From NCBI RefSeq assembly GCF_904848585.1, contig NZ_CAJHCR010000025.1, forward strand, positions 1-64,000: 64,000 nt of DNA, written 5' to 3'. The translations under genes were made by a program, and so were the position numbers. This DNA comes from Paraburkholderia kirstenboschensis. Its GTDB lineage: Bacteria > Pseudomonadota > Gammaproteobacteria > Burkholderiales > Burkholderiaceae. The notes beneath the pieces are model-generated. The model was not told the origin of the DNA, searched no databases, and saw only the letters and a program-made list of their open reading frames with translations. Shown piece after piece: positions 19,820 through 28,009 of the stretch. Position 1 is the stretch's first letter, and every line of letters begins with the position of its first letter.

Positions 19820-21190
19820 TCACGCTTTCGGTTTAATGTTCTGGTTGACTCGGAACAGGTTATTGGGATCGTACTTCGCCTTGATCGAGGCAAGGCGCGT
19901 GTAGTTCTCGCCGTAGCTCAGTTCGACTCGGTTCTCGGCCTCGTCGGCGTCCAGGAAGTTCACGTAGGCGCCTTCCAGATTGAACGGGTGGATAGCCCCC
20001 CAGTAGGCACGGCCCCAGGTCTTAAGCGCCTCGGCGTCCTTGGGATCCGGGCTGACAGCCGCAATTACCATCGAAAATGACGCGTCCCGCGCGCTCCACG
20101 GCGTGGCATCCTTGGCGACCCGCCGAACGGCGCCGTCTATGGGGTAAAGGTGCATCAGGCAGAAGGGGGTCGGTGCTTCGAGCGCGTTGGCGATATGCAC
20201 GTCGATCGCCTCGTCAGGCAGCGCCTTGACGAAGTCGCCCTTCCAGTACCACTGCAAGCCCTTAGGGAAGAACGGGTCGAACAGCGTGTTGATGGCAGTC
20301 CACGGCATCTCGCCCATCCAGTTGAACAGCGGGGTGGGCAGTTTCTCGAGCAGCGAGGTCATGAGCTGCTGACCCTCTGCGATCGGCCCGTTGAAAGCAC
20401 CGATCAGAGCACAGGCGCGTTTGTTCCAGTGCTCCTTAGGGAAGGGATCGGTTGGAGGCACAGTTTTGAGGCCGACAAAGAGACCAAGCTCTTCGGGGGC
20501 GTGTGGGATGAAGTCGCGGTACATCGCCATAACTTGCCTGGCTTCCTTGGCGTCCCAGAAGATCGGACCGGCGAACACCATTTTGGCTGGGTGGGCCTGA
20601 AATAGAAAACTTGTGACCACGCCGAAGTTTCCGCCGCCACCGCGCACCGCCCAGAAGAGGTCAACGTGCTTGTCCTTGTTAGCGGTGACAAAAGAGCCGT
20701 CGGCCAGCACCACATCCACCTCTACCAAATTGTCCACCGTGAGGCCGTGCTTGCGCGTGAGGTAGCCGGTTCCTCCGCCCAAGGTCAGACCTGCGACCCC
20801 CGTGCTGCCGACGATGCCGAGTGGTACGGCGAGGCCAAAGGCGTGGGTCGCGTGATCGACATCCGCTGCAGTGCAGCCTGGATCGACACGCACGGTGCGG
20901 CTCGCTGGGTCGACGCGCACGCTGCGCATCTGCGACAGGTCGACGACCAGCCCACCGTCGCAACTGCCCAAACCGGGACCGTTGTGTCCGCCTCCGCGGA
21001 TTGCGAGAAGCAGTTTGTTTTCGCGCGCGTAGTTGACCGCCGCTATGACATCGGCGGCGTCGGTGCAGCGAGCGATCACCTTGGGCCGCTTATCGATCAT
21101 GCCGTTGTACAGCGCTCGCGCCTCGTCGTAGTCCTTGTCTGACGGACCGATCAGCCTCCCGCGAAATTCCTGAATCGCAAACTCGCCCAT
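19820..21190 (-). CDS. FAD-linked oxidoreductase, berberine-bridge-enzyme type
   Basis: The ATG at 21190 follows AAGGAGG, giving 456 residues; the longer upstream frame lacks a ribosome site. The PCMH-type FAD domain is clear: LLLAIRGGGHNGPGLGSCDG near 61-79, with His69 the expected covalent FAD attachment, and GVAGLTLGGGTGYLTRKHGL near 131-150. At position 130, where bicovalent members have Cys, this protein has Thr, so a single linkage is likely. The C-terminus carries the BBE motif YDPNNLFRVNQNIKP. Such enzymes oxidise alcohols, sugars or alkaloid-like compounds using O2; the substrate is unknown. There is no signal peptide. The gene appears intact and alone. Confidence 0.9.
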   Translation of the reverse strand: MGEFAIQEFRGRLIGPSDKDYDEARALYNGMIDKRPKVIARCTDAADVIAAVNYARENKLLLAIRGGGHNGPGLGSCDGGLVVDLSQMRSVRVDPASRTVRVDPGCTAADVDHATHAFGLAVPLGIVGSTGVAGLTLGGGTGYLTRKHGLTVDNLVEVDVVLADGSFVTANKDKHVDLFWAVRGGGGNFGVVTSFLFQAHPAKMVFAGPIFWDAKEARQVMAMYRDFIPHAPEELGLFVGLKTVPPTDPFPKEHWNKRACALIGAFNGPIAEGQQLMTSLLEKLPTPLFNWMGEMPWTAINTLFDPFFPKGLQWYWKGDFVKALPDEAIDVHIANALEAPTPFCLMHLYPIDGAVRRVAKDATPWSARDASFSMVIAAVSPDPKDAEALKTWGRAYWGAIHPFNLEGAYVNFLDADEAENRVELSYGENYTRLASIKAKYDPNNLFRVNQNIKPKA

Positions 21191-21483
21191 GACGCTGCCT
21201 CCTTGAAGAGTTAATCCATCGCGCGCCCGCGCGACGACGCGCTGCCGTACCAAGAAGCCTCGCGCCGAACTGTCGACAAGAACGACCTCGGCGCGTGGGA
21301 TCGATCGGCATCTACGCACCTATCCGGTAGCCGTTCGCGAGCTTAGCCTCGCACCCCACTTGATGAAAAGCATAGTGCCCCGACGCAATTGCCGGAAGGA
21401 ACTTCCGATCGACGACACTGACAGCAAGACGAGCGAGCAACCAGTCGAATGAAACCCGACCCATCGGCGGCCGCTCTGTCCAC

Positions 21484-21521
21484 GGGTGCGGCCGACCGCC
21501 AAGAGGGCAACGCCCGGGCCA
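21484..21521. repeat. 38-base GC-rich dispersed repeat, copy 2
   Basis: This is the second copy of the repeat at 17565-17602, in the same orientation, about 290 bases upstream of the cyclase-ATPase gene. It keeps the hairpin-forming AGGGCAACGCCCGG core. Confidence 0.6.
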
Positions 21522-21729
21522 ATTGCGAACGTTGGGTGAAGGCGCCAGGATTTTCCATCGCTTCCCAGGTTTACTGCGGCGGCACAGTGACTACACTAGG
21601 TAAGGCTCGCGGATATCAAGTGCGCGGCCTGCTCAATGAGTTGCACACACTCCACGCTGCCGGAGAGGAGGCTGCACACATTGTTTGTGCGGCGTGCTCG
21701 TCTCGTTGGTACATCAAACAGGAGGATCC

Positions 21730-22071
21730 ATGGCAGGCAAAGAACCGCGATGGAGTGGATCGAGACGACACGCGTTGGTGGTGTGGTGGTTCGACAAGAG
21801 ATCACGCGATGGCCGACGATCTGACGAGATGGCTGGTGCAGGTTGGGCTCGGTGGGCACGCTGCGACGTTCGCCTCGCACGGGATCGACTGGGATGTGCT
21901 TGGCGACCTCTCGGAACAGGACTTAAAAGAGCTTGGTCTGCCTCTGGGCGATCGGAAGCGGCTGCTGAAAGCGCTCGCGGCGCTGACCGACGCACGGACT
22001 CCATCTCGCGAACGCGAATTAGAGCGGCAGGAACAGCCTCCGTCTTCTGCGGCCGGAGCCCTCGAGGCTGA
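21730..22071 (+). other. out-of-frame ATG with a strong ribosome site overlapping the cyclase gene
   Basis: AGGAGG at 21720-21725 precedes an ATG at 21730 whose frame (MAGKEPRWSG onward) runs 113 codons, overlapping the start of the cyclase gene in another frame. No family is recognisable. It may be a translated leader that delivers ribosomes to the weak start at 21809, or an accident. Confidence 0.25.
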
Positions 22072-25000
22072 GAGGCGACAGCTCACCGTGATGTTCGTCG
22101 ACCTGATCGACTCGACGCCGCTAACAGAGCGGTTCGATCCGGAGGACATGCGACGCGTGCTCAGGGTCTTTCACCAAGTCTGCGCAAGCGCGATCGATGC
22201 CCATGAGGGCCATATCGCGCAATATATTGGTGACGGAGTACTCGTCTATTTCGGCTACCCTCACGCGCATGAAGACGATGCCGTGCGCGCGGTAGTCGCT
22301 GGTCTCGCTGTCATCTCAGCTCTTCGTCAGGCTAATGATCATATAGAAGCCGAGGACGGCGTGCGTCTGCAGGTGCGTGTCGGGATCGAGACGGGTCTGG
22401 TCGTCGCCGGCGAAATCGGCGCCGGATCCTCGCTGAATCGGCAGGCAGTCGTCGGGGAGACCCCAATCGTCGCTGCTAGGCTGCAATCTCTGGCTCCGCC
22501 CGACGCGATCGTCGTCGGCCCAGCCACCGAGCGGTTGATCCAAGGATCGTTTTTGCTTGAAAGCCTTGGCAGGCGCGAGTTGAAGGGTATCTCCGGTCCT
22601 GTCCAGGTCCATCGCGTGCTGGCGCAGACAGACGCTGTAGACCGCTTCGAAATCAGGGCGGCCCACGGGATGACGCCGCTCATCGGCCGGACGGCCGAAA
22701 TCGACATGCTTCGGCAGCGCTGGACGCAGAGCGCCGATGGGGAAATGCGCTGCGTGCTGCTGACTGGGGAGCCGGGGATTGGAAAGTCTCGCCTGCTGCG
22801 GGCGTTCCGCGACAGCATCAGTGCGGACGCGCATGAGGTCGTTTCGTTGCACTGTTCCCCGTACTATCGCGACAGCCCGTTCTGGCCGGTGATACAACGG
22901 CTGCAACGCGCCTTTGACCTGGATCCCAAGGCGCTCATCGCTTCCGATGTCAGACGGCTGGAGGCCGGGCTCGGCGCGTTCGGTGTCGATGTTGAGGAGA
23001 CGATCCTCGTGCTCACGACCTTGCTTGGGATTCCGACGGCCGAGCGGTATCCGGCGATCGACGCTTCCTCCCCTTCCTTTAAACGGCGAACCCTCGATGT
23101 GCTCGTCGCGATGATCGAAAAGAAGACGCATCTTCAGCCGGTTCTCGTAGTCGTCGAAGACGTGCATTGGATCGATCCGTCGTCGCTGGAGTTCGTGCGG
23201 CTGATGCTGGAGCAACTGGTGGCGGCCCGGCTGCTGGTGCTGCTCACGGCGCGGCCCGAATTCAAGCCCGGATGGGCGTACCCTCATCTCGTGCAGGTCA
23301 ATCTCGATCGGCTCTCGCGACGGGACAGCATCGCGATGATCGAACGGCTGACCGATGGCAAGCCGCTTCCACGCCTGTTGCTGGATCAGATTGTCGCGAA
23401 GACGGACGGCGTGCCACTTTTCGTCGAGGAACTGACGAAGACCGTGCTCCAGGGCGACCTGTTGCACGATGCCGGCAAAAGCTACGAATTGAAAGGGGCG
23501 CCACAGGCGATTGCGATTCCGGACACGCTGCAGGGCTCGCTGCTGTCGCGCCTCGATCGACTGGAGCCGGGTGTGAAGGAGACCGCCCAGATTGCGGCGA
23601 CAGTCGGACGGGAATTCGGCCGGAGGCTCCTCGCCCTGATCACCTCCAGGCCCGAAAACGAACTGCAGGAAACGCTTGATCGCCTGACTACGGCAGAAAT
23701 CATTCTGCCGGCTCCAGGTAAGCCAGAGGATGGGGGCGCATATCTGTTCCGTCATGCGCTGATCCAGGAAATCGCATACCAATCCCTGTTGCTTGCGCGC
23801 CGCCGCCAGTACCATGGCCTGATTGCCGCTGCTCTCGAGCAGCATTACCCCGAAATAGTCGAGCGGCAGCCGGAACTGATCGCCCAGAATCTCGCTGCCG
23901 CCAACCTGCCGGATCGCGCGCTCAGCTATTGGCAGCGTGCGGGCGAACGGGCGCTTGCGCGCGCAGCCTACGAAGAGGCCATCGCCGATGCGCAGCGCGG
24001 GCTTCAATTGGCAGAAGGTCTCTTGCTCGGCGAGCACGATCGGGCTATCCGTACGTTGCCTCTGCTTCTGATACGAGGCGGGGCGGAGCACAGACTGGGG
24101 CGCCGGGATGCGAGTGAAACCTTTCTGCAGGCCGCTCAGATTGCTCGGGTAGAGAAGCTATCGTCGTATTTCGCGCAGGCGGCGTTGGCGTACGACAACA
24201 CGGAGATGTTTCTCGGCGGCTCCGGAGAGGCATCGATTGCCTTGCTGGAAGAGGCGCTCGCTTCGACAGGCACCGAGGAAACAGTTGAGCGTTCTCGCCT
24301 GTTGAGCCGACTGGTCCGTACCCTTCACATGACCGGTGCATTCCGACGAGGAGGCGAAATGGCTCGCCAGTCTGTCGCACTCGCGAGACGCCTGGGAGAT
24401 TTACAAAGCCTGTTCGACGTCTTGCTGTGCGAGGTGATGCATGTCGGCGCCCGCCCTTTGCCGGCGGCGAAATTCCCAGAGCGTCGGAGCGTGCTGGAGG
24501 AACTCCGTCAGATCGCCGACGATCTCCGTGATGACCATTCCATTAGCCAGGCTTGCGCTCGAAGCCTCACGGGCTACCTCGAGATCGGAGACGTTCAAGG
24601 CTTCGAGAACGCCCTGGAAAGGTACCAGGAAGTTGCCACGAGTGGCCAACAATTCGTGGACAAGTGGTGTGTGACCTGTACACGGGCGATGCAGGCCATC
24701 CTCGTCGGTGACTTCGCGCTGGCGGAGCGCAAGGCGGAAGAATCCTTAGCGCTGGCGGAGAGCGTCGACGCGAAATTCGCGGCGGGCGTCTACGGCATGC
24801 AGATGTTCACGATACGCCGGGAACAAAGCCGGCTCGCTGAGGTCGCCCCGCTGCTCAAACGGTTTGTCGACGAGCATCCTGAAAACGCGACCTGGCGGCC
24901 AGGCCTGATGTTGATTGCCAGCGATCTCGGCTTCGAAGCGCAAGCCCGCCGCAATCTCGATGGGCTGGCGGAATCCGAATCGTGCATTCCCATGGACAGC

Positions 25001-25432
25001 AGGCGGCTCGTTACGTTGACTTACCTTGCGGAAGTCGCTGCCCGGCTGCGCGAAATCGGGCACGCCGAGCGCGTCTACGCGTTTCTTCTGCCTTTCCGGG
25101 ATCAGGTAGTAACCGTTCCTGCCTTCACCCTATGCTGCGGATCGGCGGCGCGGTACCTCGGCATGCTCGCCGGCGCCCTTGGCGATTGGTCTGCTGCCGA
25201 AGAGCATTTCGAATACGCATTGCGTATGGATGAGCGCTTGCGGGCGTGGCCATGGTTGGCGCATAGCCGGCACGAATTCGCTGTCATGCTGTCGGCCCGC
25301 AATCGCAAGGGTGACCGCGCATGGGCGGCAGATCTGCTCGCCACCGCGACTACGACGGCTAAGGAGTTAAAGATGTTTGCGCTTCTGGAGCGTATCGGCG
25401 GCGCCGCGAGCAACTCGGGACCTAGGAATTAG
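21809..25432 (+). CDS. SAM domain-class III nucleotide cyclase-AAA ATPase-TPR protein
   Basis: The frame is open from 21449, but homology begins at MADDLTRWLVQVGLGGHAAT, so the ATG at 21809 is preferred (1,207 residues); the ribosome site there is weak. Residues 1-60 are a SAM (sterile alpha motif) domain. Residues about 89-265 are a class III cyclase domain with both metal-binding motifs (MFVDLIDST and QYIGDGVLVYFG). LIGRTAEIDML starts the AAA module, with Walker A GEPGIGKS near 320 and Walker B VLVVVEDVHWID near 445; TPR-like helices fill the rest. It is a cytoplasmic signal-integrating ATPase that may make a cyclic nucleotide. It is followed by a DUF4242 gene, like the regulator at 5219. 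Confidence 0.88.
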   Translation: MADDLTRWLVQVGLGGHAATFASHGIDWDVLGDLSEQDLKELGLPLGDRKRLLKALAALTDARTPSRERELERQEQPPSSAAGALEAERRQLTVMFVDLIDSTPLTERFDPEDMRRVLRVFHQVCASAIDAHEGHIAQYIGDGVLVYFGYPHAHEDDAVRAVVAGLAVISALRQANDHIEAEDGVRLQVRVGIETGLVVAGEIGAGSSLNRQAVVGETPIVAARLQSLAPPDAIVVGPATERLIQGSFLLESLGRRELKGISGPVQVHRVLAQTDAVDRFEIRAAHGMTPLIGRTAEIDMLRQRWTQSADGEMRCVLLTGEPGIGKSRLLRAFRDSISADAHEVVSLHCSPYYRDSPFWPVIQRLQRAFDLDPKALIASDVRRLEAGLGAFGVDVEETILVLTTLLGIPTAERYPAIDASSPSFKRRTLDVLVAMIEKKTHLQPVLVVVEDVHWIDPSSLEFVRLMLEQLVAARLLVLLTARPEFKPGWAYPHLVQVNLDRLSRRDSIAMIERLTDGKPLPRLLLDQIVAKTDGVPLFVEELTKTVLQGDLLHDAGKSYELKGAPQAIAIPDTLQGSLLSRLDRLEPGVKETAQIAATVGREFGRRLLALITSRPENELQETLDRLTTAEIILPAPGKPEDGGAYLFRHALIQEIAYQSLLLARRRQYHGLIAAALEQHYPEIVERQPELIAQNLAAANLPDRALSYWQRAGERALARAAYEEAIADAQRGLQLAEGLLLGEHDRAIRTLPLLLIRGGAEHRLGRRDASETFLQAAQIARVEKLSSYFAQAALAYDNTEMFLGGSGEASIALLEEALASTGTEETVERSRLLSRLVRTLHMTGAFRRGGEMARQSVALARRLGDLQSLFDVLLCEVMHVGARPLPAAKFPERRSVLEELRQIADDLRDDHSISQACARSLTGYLEIGDVQGFENALERYQEVATSGQQFVDKWCVTCTRAMQAILVGDFALAERKAEESLALAESVDAKFAAGVYGMQMFTIRREQSRLAEVAPLLKRFVDEHPENATWRPGLMLIASDLGFEAQARRNLDGLAESESCIPMDSRRLVTLTYLAEVAARLREIGHAERVYAFLLPFRDQVVTVPAFTLCCGSAARYLGMLAGALGDWSAAEEHFEYALRMDERLRAWPWLAHSRHEFAVMLSARNRKGDRAWAADLLATATTTAKELKMFALLERIGGAASNSGPRN

Positions 25433-25503
25433 CACAGGGGTATTACATACTCATATTGCACAGCCGAAAGTCCGGCAACCAGGCACGACTACCGGAGAAC
25501 ACC

Positions 25504-25761
25504 ATGCCGCGTTTCCTGATTGAACGAAACTTCGCCGAGCAGATCGAGGTTAGTGGCGATTCCGCACAACTCCTCAAACAGATTAACGACGAAGAAGGCG
25601 TTAAATGGCTTTTCTCCTTTCTCAGCGCAGACAAGAAGAAAACCTATTGCCTGTACGAGGCACCCGACGGCGAAGCCATCCGCGCTGCCGCACGTCGTAT
25701 GAATATGCCGGCCGATGTGATCGTCGAAGTCAGCGATTTGCGGCCGGAAATGTTCAACTAA
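25504..25761 (+). CDS. DUF4242 (SCO4226-like) small protein
   Basis: The 85-residue protein starts at the ATG at 25504, with GGAGAACACC just upstream. It shows the full DUF4242 pattern: MPRFLIERNFAEQI, a helix with SAQLLKQINDEEGVKWLFSF, the strand KKTYCLYEAPDGEAIRAAAR and the ending NMPADVIVEVSDLRPEMF. The family is a small ferredoxin-like fold; SCO4226 binds nickel. It lies 71 bases after the cyclase-ATPase on the same strand, so the two are probably co-transcribed. The order large AAA/TPR protein then DUF4242 repeats that at 5219-8704. A sensory or accessory role for the large protein is inference. Confidence 0.85.
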   Translation: MPRFLIERNFAEQIEVSGDSAQLLKQINDEEGVKWLFSFLSADKKKTYCLYEAPDGEAIRAAARRMNMPADVIVEVSDLRPEMFN

Positions 25762-26067
25762 CGGCAGTAACCTGTCGGCGCGCCCGCAGATGTTGAAAGC
25801 GCTTCAGGAAATGGACAATGAGCCAATCTTCCGATAGGGGACCATCGCGGAGGCCCCGACTCGCATCTTGCGAACGACGCTTTGTCCAGTTGCCGGCCGA
25901 CACGGCTGCACAAAGGACCGTTGCACCTTGGAGAGCTGCCGTTGAGGTCATGGTGGGTTGAGGGGCCGAAGTGGGTCGGGAATCGCCCGGTGGAGGGCAT
26001 CGATGCGTTTGAAGGAACAGGGTTCCAGGCGTCGCAATGCACAGCGACGGGTGCGCCCACCTGTGCC
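25762..26067. other. intergenic, no gene seen
   Basis: About 300 bases lie between two convergent genes. They should hold both transcription ends, but I see no clear stem followed by a T-run. Confidence 0.45.
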
Positions 26068-26877
26068 TTAGCCCGCTTGTTCTCCGATCATGACGTAGAA
26101 ATTATAGCCAGCGAAGAAGGTCCCCCCTTCACTAGCGCGAAGTTGTCCGGTAACGAACGCGTCCACTCTTTCAGGCGTCTCTGCGCCGGCTTTTGGCAAC
26201 AGAACAGAGAACGATTGCAGCGCCGCTAGAAAGAAGTCCGCATGTCCGATTTCAGTAAGAGCCCATCCGTGGCTATCCACTAGCTTGAGGTGCGCGTCTT
26301 TAAACATCGTCGGCAGTCTTCGCAATACGCGTGGGTTTGCTATCAGTGCAGAAATGATCTTGTTGTCCATGTCGGGATCAGTGCCGAACGTTAATGTGGC
26401 GTAGTCACCGTCAAAAACCACCACTTTTCCACCGGGTCTGACGACGCGTGCTGCTTGTCGGATGACTTCGTCCGGCTCCGGTACATGGCTGATCAGCGTG
26501 TGCGCGATGACCATGTCGAATGTCCCGTCCGGAAACCCAAGCTTTTGTGCATCGTCCACCAACCACTGAATCCGATCCGCAAAGCCCTGTTGTGCGGCGA
26601 CGCGTTTGCCGGTCTCGATGAGTATCGGGCTTATGTCTACCGCAGTAACCTTCCCCGCAAAGGATGGCTGGCGAAGGAGTTCGCGAACTTCAACTCCCGT
26701 TCCACAGCCGAGAGCAAGCACGTCCCGAGCGGCGGTAAGGTCCAGAGCGCCGAGGTATTGGTGCAGCATGTCCATGTACCGATCGCTGTTCGATCGTGCT
26801 TCCAGTCGCGTCGCGATCACCTCGACCGTTGGCGCATCGAGTTGGTGAGTGCGGCCGTACACATCACGGAAAGACAT
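26068..26877 (-). CDS. class I SAM-dependent methyltransferase
   Basis: The ATG at 26877 has GAGGA seven bases upstream and begins MSFRDVYGRTHQLD, giving 269 residues. Motif I is present as ARDVLALGCGTGVEVRELL, the acidic cofactor-binding strand as KVTAVDISPILIETGKR, motif II as VDDAQKLGFPDGTFDMVIAH, and the post-motif as RVVRPGGKVVVFDGDY. This fits the Methyltransf_11/25 group that acts on small molecules. The substrate cannot be told from sequence. It converges with the cyclase/DUF4242 pair. Methyltransferase-like genes also lie beside the other two AAA/TPR genes or stumps in this window. Confidence 0.88.
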   Translation of the reverse strand: MSFRDVYGRTHQLDAPTVEVIATRLEARSNSDRYMDMLHQYLGALDLTAARDVLALGCGTGVEVRELLRQPSFAGKVTAVDISPILIETGKRVAAQQGFADRIQWLVDDAQKLGFPDGTFDMVIAHTLISHVPEPDEVIRQAARVVRPGGKVVVFDGDYATLTFGTDPDMDNKIISALIANPRVLRRLPTMFKDAHLKLVDSHGWALTEIGHADFFLAALQSFSVLLPKAGAETPERVDAFVTGQLRASEGGTFFAGYNFYVMIGEQAG

Positions 26878-26983
26878 GTTTCGTCCTCGCTTGGCTGGAG
26901 CTGGCAATGCATGAAGCGGGTCCGCTGCTGCGGCGCTCCCTGGCGCCGCGTAGTTGGTGGCCGCACGGCAAACGGTGTGGCCC

Positions 26984-27081
26984 AATATAGGTGGTTAGCT
27001 TGAACCACGCAAAGGCTTAACTGGTCCGGTTTCATCGCAAAGTCAGAACTACACGATATGTGACCGCGTGCGGCCATGAAG
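26984..27081. repeat. about 100-base dispersed element, copy 1
   Basis: The sequence starting AATATAG at 26984 aligns with 52443-52542. The first 50 bases are about 75% identical, with exact blocks CCACGCAAA and CTTAACT, and the end shares GACCGCGT. At the second site it abuts a beheaded porin and an IS1111-group element, so it is probably a remnant of a mobile element. Confidence 0.5.
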
Positions 27082-27239
27082 CGTCATTCGCGGACGGCGC
27101 TGACCCGTCGTTCAGGCGACGGCTCCCCAGCGTACAACGGCCGTTCCGAAGGACTCTGGCATGTCGATCCTCGCACTTGACGCCGATCAGCTAGCGTTTG
27201 CGCGAGGTCAGAAATAGGCGAAAAAAGCGCTTCAAACAC

Positions 27240-27802
27240 CTACGGTGAGGCAGTCTTCGCGCGACCGACTTGATTCTCGAGGATCCACAAACGTTGTTCC
27301 GCTGACCGCCACTTTACGGAATCACCCCAGTTTCTTGTAAGTGGCTCAAGCTTCCACTCGCGCCGGCGAGCTGCATCAGACCGGAAATCAACGGTCGAGG
27401 AGCTCCGTGCAATCGAGGCACATACGGGAAATGCATCTGGAGCCGCATGGTGAGCTTGTCACCTGAACGAAGGGTGAACACCAGATAGCCGGGCTCTCCA
27501 CCGTTCGGTTCGGCTTGGTTGGAGCAGCGGCGGTCGCCTCTTCAGTCGGAACCTCGATAAATCTCCAATCAAGCACAGTTGCACCCTCAAGCAGGCCTTC
27601 TGGTCACCTTTCCGCTTTGTCTAAGAGAAGCGACATAGCGCGCGCTGCTTGGTCGAGTTCTAGCTTGTTATATTGATTAGGCATGTCTGGTTCGCCCGTT
27701 TTGAGTTCACAACAAGCTCCAGTTTTGACGGGATCTGCGTGAACCAACGGCGTTGCCAAAAAAAGATGCCGAAGCAAAGAAAAGCTGCCGGGTTGTCTCC
27801 AT
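27240..27802 (-). pseudogene. decayed copy of the exported protein encoded at 10056-10619
   Basis: The region is similar to 10056-10619 along its whole length. It keeps the GGAGGG ribosome site, the start (here ATG at 27802, METTRQLFFASASF), the EVPTEE block, the segment encoding a shared GYLVFTL-like strand, and the ending AKTAS before the stop. Small insertions and deletions break the frame repeatedly; the start frame closes after about 32 codons. It is a dead duplicate of the intact gene 17 kb away. Confidence 0.8.
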
Positions 27803-28009
27803 GGAAAACCCTCCGATTACGTCAGCCTCACTTTCCCCCCGTCGAACTCGCTAACGTCTTTCTCATGGCGTGTCTGCTGCCAATGGGTCGCGGTTGCGGC
27901 GAAAGGACGTCGGGGTCGGCGACGCGCGGAATAGGTCAGGAAGCTGTGCGGCTCTTGAGCGGTAGAATTTGCGTCAGGCAATACCGCCACCTGAACCAGG
28001 ACAGAAAAT

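Noticed and set aside
22316..24091. 591-codon minus-strand frame opposite the cyclase-ATPase gene
   Set aside because: It lies wholly antisense to clear SAM, cyclase and AAA domains and has no ribosome site or recognisable motif; GC-rich codon bias opens such frames.
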